NCBI GenBank assembly: GCA_027295505.1
Contig: JAPUKU010000047.1
Location: forward strand, 1 to 55,604
Direction of reading: 5' to 3'
Source of the DNA: Acidobacteriota bacterium
Lineage (GTDB): Bacteria; Acidobacteriota; Polarisedimenticolia; JAPUKU01
DNA: 55,604 nucleotides
Shown here: positions 48,179 through 55,604 of the stretch, piece after piece
Numbering within the stretch: position 1 is the first letter of the stretch
Layout: each line of letters starts with the position of its first letter
Program-made: the position numbers and the translations under genes
The notes under the pieces: model-generated
Told to the model about the DNA's origin: nothing
The model's input: only the letters and a program-made list of their open reading frames with translations
Database searches by the model: none

Positions 48179-48786
48179 CGCGAACCCTCCCCGACGGGGG
48201 CCGGAGCGGACCCCGACTCGCCTTCCCGGATGATGACCTGGAAGAGCGCAAGAACCCGGCGGGCAGCCTCCGTCACGACGCGTGAGGAGATCGTCGCACC
48301 GGTGAGGGTACGGATATCCTGCTTGAGGGAGAGGCGGTCATCGAGCGCCTGCTGCTCGAACTGCTTCAGCCAGCGGGGGCTCGGCAGGTATTCGGAGGGT
48401 TCGTCAAACGAAAGGATCTCGGTGGACCGGATACGCCCCGCGTCGTCAAGGGCAAACAGCACGCTCTCCGGCAGCGTGCGCACGAGATGCGAATCGGTGA
48501 AGGCGTAGCCGATCACCTTTTCCTCCACCCGGCCCACATAGTACGGGACCACGTGCCCCTGAAGAGATTCCCCGGACAGCTCCTCGACTCGCCGGGCTTG
48601 CTCCTCGGTGAGGTAGGCGATGTGGCGCTCGATGGTGGCCGGAGGAGGTAGAAGACGCGCGAGCGCTTCCTGCTGGGTGGCGTAGACGCGAGCCCATGTC
48701 GCCGGGACAGCAGCCAGGACCAAGGTGCCCGCTGCCAGGAGCACCCGGGCACCCCAGGGTTGCGCAGCTCTGGGGCCGGAATTCAT
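48175..48786 (-). CDS. Exported FMN-binding-domain (RnfG/NqrC-like) protein with flavinylation motif
   Basis: N-terminal signal/TM; DIRTLTGATISSRVVTEAA matches [ST]GAT flavinylation motif. Confidence 0.82.
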   Translation of the reverse strand: MNSGPRAAQPWGARVLLAAGTLVLAAVPATWARVYATQQEALARLLPPPATIERHIAYLTEEQARRVEELSGESLQGHVVPYYVGRVEEKVIGYAFTDSHLVRTLPESVLFALDDAGRIRSTEILSFDEPSEYLPSPRWLKQFEQQALDDRLSLKQDIRTLTGATISSRVVTEAARRVLALFQVIIREGESGSAPAPVGEGSR

Positions 48787-48787
48787 C

Positions 48788-50236
48788 TCAGAACAGGTAG
48801 CCAATTGCCACATTGTATTGATTGGTGCCCGTACCGGCATCGTTATCGAAGTTCTGGTAATCCACCTTTATTGCGATGTTAGGGATCGGCCTGTAGGTCA
48901 GTCCGCCCGTGAACACTGTCCGATCCGTGGAGGCGTTACGATCAAAGCCGGGAGGCACCCGGTGCTGAGTGTCAATCCGCTCGTAACGCACGAAAGGAAA
49001 AAGTTGCTGGTCGGAGTTGCCCAGAGGCGAGAGAACATCATACGCGATCTGACCATACCAGCCCAATAGCCTCTCACCGACGGTCTCATCGCCGACCAGC
49101 AGATCCGCGTTGCCGTCGCTATCGAGGTGTGCGTCGTTAATCGTCTCCACATCACTGATGATGCCCTGGCTGACCAGCCCCCGGAGCTCGAGCCCGCGCC
49201 ACTTCCAGTCCACGTGGACATCCACCAGTGTCAGGCGGCCGCCGTCGAAGGAGTCGAGTCCGGAATCACCTGAGTAGATCGAGGCTCCGGCCAAGAGGCC
49301 CGGCACGCCGGTGAGATCCAGGCGGACAGCAATGGCCAGATCTTCGACATTGGATCGGGAGCCGTTCTGGCGGGAGCTGCGCAGGTTCAGGCTATTGAAC
49401 TCGCGGCCGTCGAGTGGCGCCATGACGTAGGCGCGGTAGGTCCAGAGCCCGAAGTCTCCGAAAATGCCCACCCCGTTATCACGCCAGGTCGTGGGAATGA
49501 TCTGCGTCTCCACCTCCGGCCGACGCGCTCCATGGAACACCGGTGGCTCGTGCAGCTCGTTGACAAACCCGATCGGTGCCAGCAGAAGTCCGGTGCGCAC
49601 ATTGAACGAATCGTGAACAAGAAAGTCGAGGTAGGCGAACTCGAGTGAAACCTCTCCCTCCTCTTCATCCCCGGCTCCGGTCGTCGCGTGCTCGTACTCG
49701 ATCTCCGAGTTGAAGAGAACCCGGTCATTGAACTTGTAGCCGAAGTAGAGCACGGCACGTAGAAAGTCCAGGGTCTCGCTTCGGTTCGATCGCGATCCGT
49801 CGTCCCTGCGGCTGGCGGGCGCCTGATAGAGCATCTCGCCGTAGCCGCCGACCGAGAGCCCTTTCTTCGTTCCGTAGATTTTGGAGGCGGCCGGTCCGAA
49901 TCCGTGCTTCGAAGTGTCCACGCTGACCTCCGCAGCTTCACCGATCCTCAAGCGCTCCAGATCGCGGGTCAATACTTCAATTCGGCGTCCCAGCTCCGCC
50001 AGCGTCGTGGAATCCACACCGCCTCCGGCGCCGGAGCCCCGCAGGCGCTCGAGCTCGCGCCGGAGCTGGTCGATCTTTTCCTCAAGGTCGTCCACCCTGC
50101 GCTCCAGTCCCTGTTCCGACTCTGTCTCCGCAGCCTTCACGTGCGTGGCCGGTGCGGCTGCCAGACCGACACCCAGCAGACCTACTCCGATGATCCTTCC
50201 TGCTCTTCTCAGCACGGCCTCCACGCTTTCTCCCAT
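48788..50236 (-). CDS. Outer-membrane porin with N-terminal coiled coil
   Basis: Signal sequence, LERRVDDLEEKIDQLRRELERL coiled coil, beta-rich C-terminus ending NVAIGYLF. Confidence 0.82.
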   Translation of the reverse strand: MGESVEAVLRRAGRIIGVGLLGVGLAAAPATHVKAAETESEQGLERRVDDLEEKIDQLRRELERLRGSGAGGGVDSTTLAELGRRIEVLTRDLERLRIGEAAEVSVDTSKHGFGPAASKIYGTKKGLSVGGYGEMLYQAPASRRDDGSRSNRSETLDFLRAVLYFGYKFNDRVLFNSEIEYEHATTGAGDEEEGEVSLEFAYLDFLVHDSFNVRTGLLLAPIGFVNELHEPPVFHGARRPEVETQIIPTTWRDNGVGIFGDFGLWTYRAYVMAPLDGREFNSLNLRSSRQNGSRSNVEDLAIAVRLDLTGVPGLLAGASIYSGDSGLDSFDGGRLTLVDVHVDWKWRGLELRGLVSQGIISDVETINDAHLDSDGNADLLVGDETVGERLLGWYGQIAYDVLSPLGNSDQQLFPFVRYERIDTQHRVPPGFDRNASTDRTVFTGGLTYRPIPNIAIKVDYQNFDNDAGTGTNQYNVAIGYLF

Positions 50237-50241
50237 TTGGC

Positions 50242-51354
50242 TCAGCGAGTCGCTCGTTGTACTTCTGTGGCCGCGCGATATTGTTCAAATGAGTCCGTCA
50301 TCCATAGTTGAAGCTGGCCTTCCGGATCCCGCTCCAGGAACACCGCCGCAACATCCTCACGTCTCTCGGCCCACGCCAGACCGCTTCCGGGGCCCATCAC
50401 CAGAAGGGCGGTGGCGTACGCATCCGCCCGAGTCGCGTCCGCCGCCACCGATGTGGCGCTACCCTGAAACGATGCCGAACGACCGCTGTGTGGATCGAGC
50501 ACATGTCCCATCCACTCTCCGTCCCGCCAGACTCCCCGCTCCGTGTTGGCTGATGTCGCGACAGAGGCATCCCGGACTCTCAGGCGCAGAACCGGACGGA
50601 ACCGCTCGCCGGGATCAGCCACCTCCACCATCCAGCCGTCCTCACCGGGCGGGGCTCCCAGCGCCAGGACCTGGCCGCCGAAGTTCAGCAGGGCGTTTCG
50701 AACTCCCGACTCGCGGAGCACCCGGCCGGCAGCATCGAGTGCGTACCCCTTGCCGATCCCGCCGAGGTCGAGCCCTGTTCCGGCCCCGGAAAAGCTCACG
50801 GTTCGCCCGTCGCGATCGAGTTGAACCGTTCCACCCGGCCCGGGCACCCGCAACGAGGGACCGATCCCCTGTGCCTCAGTCTCCAGGCCCGTGTCGCGCA
50901 GGCCCAGAGCCCGGGTCCAGGGCTCGAGGCCCGGGTCAAAGGCACCGCCCGTGGCAGTGCGGGCTCTCAGTGAAGCCTCAATGACGTCAAACAGATCCGT
51001 GGAGCAGTGCACCGGCGCCGAGGTAGCTGCACGGTTCAGCCTTGAAAGCTCGCTGTCCTGCTTCCAGTTGCTGAGAACAGCGTCGAGCCGCTCGACCTCA
51101 TCGAGCGCGGCCTCCAGGGCGCGCACCGCCGCGGCCTGTCCCGATTCGTGTGCGAAGGTGCGCACATCGAGCGGCGATCCCATGACGTAGCGGGCGCGCG
51201 CTACCAGAACCGTATCTTTGGGAGCTGGCTGCACGGGAGGCCGCAGGCTCGTGTGGCCTGCAGCCGAGCAGGCGCAGAGCATCCCAAGGGTGCCTGCAGC
51301 GGTGGCAATACCGCACGCGATCAAACCGCTTCTCTGAAATCGCAGTCTTCTCAC
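50242..51354 (-). CDS. apbE: FAD:protein FMN transferase (ApbE), putative lipoprotein
   Basis: YVMGSPLDVRTFAHES, LDLGGIGKGYALDAA, NALLNFGGQVLALG, VLDPHSGRSA; lipobox-like LCAC. Confidence 0.93.
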   Translation of the reverse strand: MRRLRFQRSGLIACGIATAAGTLGMLCACSAAGHTSLRPPVQPAPKDTVLVARARYVMGSPLDVRTFAHESGQAAAVRALEAALDEVERLDAVLSNWKQDSELSRLNRAATSAPVHCSTDLFDVIEASLRARTATGGAFDPGLEPWTRALGLRDTGLETEAQGIGPSLRVPGPGGTVQLDRDGRTVSFSGAGTGLDLGGIGKGYALDAAGRVLRESGVRNALLNFGGQVLALGAPPGEDGWMVEVADPGERFRPVLRLRVRDASVATSANTERGVWRDGEWMGHVLDPHSGRSASFQGSATSVAADATRADAYATALLVMGPGSGLAWAERREDVAAVFLERDPEGQLQLWMTDSFEQYRAATEVQRATR

Positions 51355-51395
51355 ACTGCTCCGGTGCCCGGTGCGACCTATCGTCCGCGGTCGCT

Positions 51396-51608
51396 CTACG
51401 TACCGAGCCGGCGTACCTGAATGCCGGCCGCCACAGCCCCCCTGGCCAGTTCAACGGTGGTTCCGGGGTAGTTGGAGACGATGGTAGAGGTTCGGGTCAG
51501 AACGTTGGACAGGTCGCTCTTGCCGACGTTCGCCTGTCCAATGAGCAGAACGACCGGCTCCGCCGGGTGGGTCTGATCACGAACTGGCGCCTGGGAAAAG
51601 ACGCTCAT
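51396..51608 (-). pseudogene. Truncated FeoB G-domain remnant
   Basis: VVLLIGQANVGKSDLSNVLTRTSTIVSNYPGTTVELARGAV then stop 11 codons later; G3/G4 and membrane domain absent; directly after fur. Confidence 0.65.
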
Positions 51609-51630
51609 CAGTAAGATTCTGCTGCCATCT

Positions 51631-52092
51631 TCAACTGCTCGATTGGCACGATTCGCAGGTCCCCAGAATCTGATAGGAGTGGCGAACAGGCCGGAAGTTG
51701 AACTCTTCACATACAAAGTTCTGGAGCTTTTGAATCGTCACGGTGCTGAACTCGACGACTTTGCCACATGCAACACACACGAGGTGCTCGTGGTTCTCCC
51801 GGCCCAGGGCGTGTTCGTAGAAGGCGCGGTTCCTGCCCAGATCGACCTGCCGGACCAGCTTGGAGTCGAGCAGGTGCTTGAGGGTCCGGTAAATGGTGGC
51901 CCGGGAGACGAGGTGCTTTTTCCTCCGCAGCCGGAACAGGAGTGTTTCCACGTCGAAGTGGTCGTGGGTGGAGAAGACCTCCTGCAGAATGCGGATCCGC
52001 TCCTGGGTACGGCGCAGGTTGTGCCGGCCAAGGTAGTCGTTGAAGTGCCCGCGCTCGACTGTTTCGGCGGTGCTCTTGCTATTGCGTCTCAT
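51631..52092 (-). CDS. Fur-family metalloregulator
   Basis: LRRTQERIRILQEVFSTHDHFDVETLLFRLRRK, SRATIYRTLKHLL, HEHLVCVACGKVVEF, CESCQSSS; TTG at 52098 or ATG at 52092. Confidence 0.92.
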   Translation of the reverse strand: MRRNSKSTAETVERGHFNDYLGRHNLRRTQERIRILQEVFSTHDHFDVETLLFRLRRKKHLVSRATIYRTLKHLLDSKLVRQVDLGRNRAFYEHALGRENHEHLVCVACGKVVEFSTVTIQKLQNFVCEEFNFRPVRHSYQILGTCESCQSSS

Positions 52093-52104
52093 TCTCAATA
52101 TGAG
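52088..52104. promoter_or_regulatory. Fur-box-like palindrome at fur start codon
   Basis: CTCAT-TCTCAAT-ATGAG perfect 5-bp arms; reverse reads TTGAGAATGAGA. Confidence 0.4.
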
Positions 52105-52201
52105 CGCGGTAGTCTATCATACCGTGCCGAGGCGCCATCAACGGGCCGGAGGCCGTCCCGACAGAACCGTGAGGCGCGGAAACCTCTAGAAATTCAATAG
52201 G

Positions 52202-53902
52202 TTAGAAGTCCATGCGGAAGAGGATCTCGCGCGCCTGGGGGCCGGGCTCCGAGGTCAACTGGGAGAGTACCTCGATCTGTGCCAGGAGACGCTTGAGGGA
52301 GCCGATCGAGCGGGCCAGATCGCCGCTCAGCAGGCTCTCGACGAGCCCCTTCTCCTTCGGGTAATACTCCAACTTCAGCGGCCGGTCGGCATCGATTCCT
52401 GCCAGCTGGCGAACCTCCTCGAGTGCCGCATCGAACCCTCCGAGCACGTCCACCAGCCCTAACGCCTTGGCCTGGGTCCCGGTCCAGACCCGGCCCTCGG
52501 CCGCCTCCTTGACCTGCTCCATGTCCAGCCCTCGGTTCTCGGACACATGCACCAGGAACTTCTCGTAGACCGCCTCCATCTCGGAGCGTAGAAGCTCCCG
52601 CTGCTGCGGGCTGAAGGAACGGTAATCCGAGAACAGATCGGCGTTCTCCCCCCGCGTGATGATCTCGCGGCGCACCCCGAGCCACTCGTAGAAGCCCTGG
52701 AGGTTGAACTTGCCGGCCAGCACCCCGATCGATCCTGTGAGTGTGCCGGCGCGCGCCACCACCCGGCTGGCGGGAGCGGAGATCCAGTATCCGCCACTGG
52801 CCGCCACGTCCGACATCGAAACCACGACCGGCTTCTTCTCACGCGTGAGGGCAATCTCGTGGCCGATCAGGTCACTAGCGGTGACAGACCCGCCCGGGCT
52901 GTCGACGCGCAGCACAACCGCCTTCACGTCATCATCCTCCCTCAGATGGCCGAGAATCTCAGCCATGGTGTCAGACCCCAGGGTCGACCCTTCAGTGAGG
53001 CCCCCGCTGCTGTGGCCGGGCATGATGTCACCCGTGGCGTACACCACAGCCACACGAGTGCCGCGGCTCGAGGGGCGCAGGCTGTCCTCGTATTCCGCGT
53101 GAGAATACGGCTCGAGATCGGCCCCAAGACGCTCTTCGAGGGCCTTCAGCACCTCATCTTCATAGAGCACCGCATCGGCCAGCCCCACTTCCAGCGCCTG
53201 GGGCGCCCGGTAGATGGCCCGATCGATGATGGCTTCGACGCGCGAGGGTTCGAGGTTTCGCGCCTCTGCAATGGTGTCGCGCATCTTGGCGTGCAGCTGA
53301 TCCAGCAGCGAATCGATGACCTCGCGATGGGCCGGCGACATGTCGGTGCGCGTGAAGATGTCCGCGAACGACTTGTATCGGCCAATGGACACGAAGTCCG
53401 GAACAATGCGCAACTTGTCCAGCGTGCCTCTCAGGAACGGCACATCAGCCATCGCGCCGCGCAGGAACAGCATCCCCTCGGGTACCAGATAGATCTGGTC
53501 GCATGCGGAGGCGACGTAATAGTCGAGGGTGCTGCCCATCTCCATCAGCGCCACCACAGGTTTACCGGTCTCGCGAAAGTGAAGGATCTGATCCCTCAGG
53601 TCTTCGGCCTTGGCCATGCCAATTTGCAGTCCTCCGACCTTCACGAGAAGCGCGGAGATCCGGCCATCCTTGGCTGCAGCATGCAATAGGTCTCGCAGGC
53701 CGAGTATGGTGTCCGCCCGTCCCTCGAGTATCCGCTCAATGGCGGAGGTCGAGGGCTGCTCGCCGATGGGACCGTGCAGCCTGAGAACCAGCACACTGTG
53801 ATCCGGAACACCTCCACCGCGAACGGCCAGAACCACCATCACAACGAGAAAACCGGCCACAGCACAAACCCCGATGAGCCAGTACTTCGCCTTGCGAGTC
53901 AT
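52202..53902 (-). CDS. sppA: Signal peptide peptidase SppA (long form)
   Basis: Two peptidase S49 halves; VLRVDSPGGSVTASDLI, SMSDVAASGGYWISAPA, GSIGVLAGKFN. Confidence 0.94.
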   Translation of the reverse strand: MTRKAKYWLIGVCAVAGFLVVMVVLAVRGGGVPDHSVLVLRLHGPIGEQPSTSAIERILEGRADTILGLRDLLHAAAKDGRISALLVKVGGLQIGMAKAEDLRDQILHFRETGKPVVALMEMGSTLDYYVASACDQIYLVPEGMLFLRGAMADVPFLRGTLDKLRIVPDFVSIGRYKSFADIFTRTDMSPAHREVIDSLLDQLHAKMRDTIAEARNLEPSRVEAIIDRAIYRAPQALEVGLADAVLYEDEVLKALEERLGADLEPYSHAEYEDSLRPSSRGTRVAVVYATGDIMPGHSSGGLTEGSTLGSDTMAEILGHLREDDDVKAVVLRVDSPGGSVTASDLIGHEIALTREKKPVVVSMSDVAASGGYWISAPASRVVARAGTLTGSIGVLAGKFNLQGFYEWLGVRREIITRGENADLFSDYRSFSPQQRELLRSEMEAVYEKFLVHVSENRGLDMEQVKEAAEGRVWTGTQAKALGLVDVLGGFDAALEEVRQLAGIDADRPLKLEYYPKEKGLVESLLSGDLARSIGSLKRLLAQIEVLSQLTSEPGPQAREILFRMDF

Positions 53903-53968
53903 TTTCGTCCTCCACGGCGCCCGCGGGCGCCCTTGACCACTCTATGGACCCATCATACCATCGCACCC

Positions 53969-54472
53969 ATGCCAGCATGCGGCCAGCGCCGACGTCCGGC
54001 CGGACGCCGCCCAGCCTCGTCACGGGTGGTGATGACCTCGGTGGTGCTGCCTACCGACACCAATACCCGCGGCACTATCTTCGGCGGACGGATTCTCGAA
54101 ATGATCGACAAGGCGGGTGCCATCAGCGCCATCCGGCACTGCCGTTCCGCGGTGGTGACGGCGAGCATCGACCAGGTCCATTTTCTGTCACCGGTGCATC
54201 AGGGTGACATCGTGAGCCTGGAAGCATCGGTGAACCAGGTCTTCCGCTCGTCGCTGGAGGTGGGGGTGAAAGTCTACTCCGAAGAGGCTTCTTCCGGGCG
54301 GCGCTGCCACACCACCACCGCCTACGTGACCATGGTGGCTCTGGACGAGAACGGTGAACCGAAGGCGATGCCCCCTCTAAAGCTGAGCACGCCGGGTGAG
54401 CGTGCCCGGGCGAGGGCGGCGGAGCATCGCCGGCGCTGGCGGCTGAAAAACCGCAGCCACGCGCGCTCCTGA
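53969..54472 (+). CDS. Acyl-CoA thioesterase (hotdog, YciA-like)
   Basis: VLPTDTNTRGTIFGGRILEMIDKAGAISAIRHC, DQVHFLSPVHQGDIVSLEA; ATG at 53969 in frame. Confidence 0.9.
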   Translation: MPACGQRRRPAGRRPASSRVVMTSVVLPTDTNTRGTIFGGRILEMIDKAGAISAIRHCRSAVVTASIDQVHFLSPVHQGDIVSLEASVNQVFRSSLEVGVKVYSEEASSGRRCHTTTAYVTMVALDENGEPKAMPPLKLSTPGERARARAAEHRRRWRLKNRSHARS

Positions 54473-54546
54473 GAGAATCATCGTCCTCAGCGCCCCCTCT
54501 GAGATTTGCTCTCATAGCATATAGATGGTTCTTTATTTAGAATAAC

Positions 54547-55604
54547 TTACGCCTTGTTTGCGGAATTATATAACCCCCCTCTAACACTCAGGGCAGAGCG
54601 GGCCGCAGCGGCCTCCTCATGCATCTCATCGTCGGTATGCATGTAGGTGTCTACGACGCTGGCAGTCGTATCTCCAATCATCTCGCCAATCATCTTGGGG
54701 TGAGTACCAACTTTGACGCACCGGCTAGCGAAGGTGTGGCGAAAGGACCGGAAGGTGATACCCGCGATGTCTGCGGACTTCAGGGCTTGACCCAGGACCT
54801 TATCAAGCTGTGTCGCTTCTACTGGTTGCCCCTCCTGGTTCAAGAAGATAATGCCGTCCTTGTGGCGAATCTTCCGGGCTTCTGCCAGCACTGCCAAGGC
54901 ATCCTCGTCTAGCGTCTGTTTGATTAGCTTCAGGTTCTTTGGCCGAATGATGCGCAGTTTGTAAGGCTTCTCCCCCAAATCGACCCAGCGCAGCGAAAGG
55001 ACGACACCGCGATCCAGGCCGGTTGCACATGCCCAGCGAATAATCCCTACAAGCCAGCCGGGGCTGTTATCAAGCAACCGGACAAGCTCTTCGTTAGTTA
55101 CCGCCCGATTGCTGGTCTCTGGCTTTGGTGGGCGCTTCACCTTATCCGGGTGGGCCGGGTTACCTTGCCATAGCCCTCGGCGTTCGGCCCACTTAAACAC
55201 GGTACCAAGCGCAACCAGATCCTTTAATACGGTGCCTTCTCTGCAATTTTCCTGCCGGGCAATCTTGAAGTCCTCAACGCGGTTGGGTGTAATCTCCGTG
55301 AGTGGCGTATTGGTCCCAAAAAAGCCTAAGAATATTGGGGCGCGGTTGGCGTAATAGTTAGTTCTCAGCTTACGCTTTGAGCCCCTGTATTCCTTCAGGA
55401 ACCGCCCGAATAGCCACCCAAAGGTTTTACCGCTGGCCGTGGGGGCCTTCCTGCGAAGCTCAGCCTTGAACTTGGCCGGGTTATGGTTGCCTGTATCCAG
55501 ATCGTTCTGTATGCGGCGCAGTACCTTCTGGGCTTCCTTCTTGTACTTGCTGGCAAAGTAGGCAATGCGCTTGCCTCCACACTGATCACAGATATACCAG
55601 CGAT
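54547..55604 (-). CDS. Tyrosine recombinase/phage-type integrase (5' end beyond window)
   Basis: Open frame to the window edge; IRWACATGLDRGVVLSLRW, FRHTFASRCV, GDTTASVVDTYMHTD; edge reads RWYICDQCGGKRIAYFASKYKKEA. Confidence 0.88.
   Translation of the reverse strand, partial: RWYICDQCGGKRIAYFASKYKKEAQKVLRRIQNDLDTGNHNPAKFKAELRRKAPTASGKTFGWLFGRFLKEYRGSKRKLRTNYYANRAPIFLGFFGTNTPLTEITPNRVEDFKIARQENCREGTVLKDLVALGTVFKWAERRGLWQGNPAHPDKVKRPPKPETSNRAVTNEELVRLLDNSPGWLVGIIRWACATGLDRGVVLSLRWVDLGEKPYKLRIIRPKNLKLIKQTLDEDALAVLAEARKIRHKDGIIFLNQEGQPVEATQLDKVLGQALKSADIAGITFRSFRHTFASRCVKVGTHPKMIGEMIGDTTASVVDTYMHTDDEMHEEAAAARSALSVRGGLYNSANKA

Noticed and set aside
1-55604. CRISPR arrays, tRNA or rRNA genes
   Set aside because: No regularly spaced repeats and no recognisable tRNA/rRNA signatures seen by eye; tRNAscan/Infernal not run

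Overview
GC-rich bacterial chromosome window, coded almost entirely on the minus strand. Its backbone is a near-complete type IV pilus (T4P) locus. One block holds fimT-like prepilin, an orphan NtrB-type kinase, pilD, a TPR protein, an ABC permease and ATPase resembling myxobacterial PilI/PilH, two GspG-like pilins, pilR, pilS, pilC, pilT and pilB. The second block is pilM-N-O-P-Q. A roughly 8.7 kb glycan cassette sits between the pilin genes and the ABC genes: GT4, UGM-like flavoprotein, WecA-like transferase, GmhA-like SIS protein, HddA-like GHMP kinase and two TPR-fused O-antigen ligase/OTase-like proteins. Housekeeping genes follow: accB/accC, an apparent thiE-aroK fusion, rpmB, ridA, relA/spoT, secF/secD/yajC, pgeF, gmhA and sppA. 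Points most worth follow-up: (i) two sigma-54 (-24/-12) promoters, in front of the main pilin gene and the fimT-like gene; (ii) a fur / truncated feoB / apbE / porin / FMN-binding protein / small cytochrome b-like membrane protein cluster that looks like an iron-linked extracytosolic flavin electron-transfer system; (iii) the single-ORF ThiE-shikimate kinase fusion; (iv) a truncated GT2 gene ending at a G9 tract beside a lower-GC methyltransferase gene; (v) a tyrosine integrase running off the right edge, which may mark an integrated element. No tRNA, rRNA or CRISPR array was recognised. Taxonomy is uncertain; myxobacterial- or acidobacterial-like T4P organisation is only a loose hint. No searches were run.
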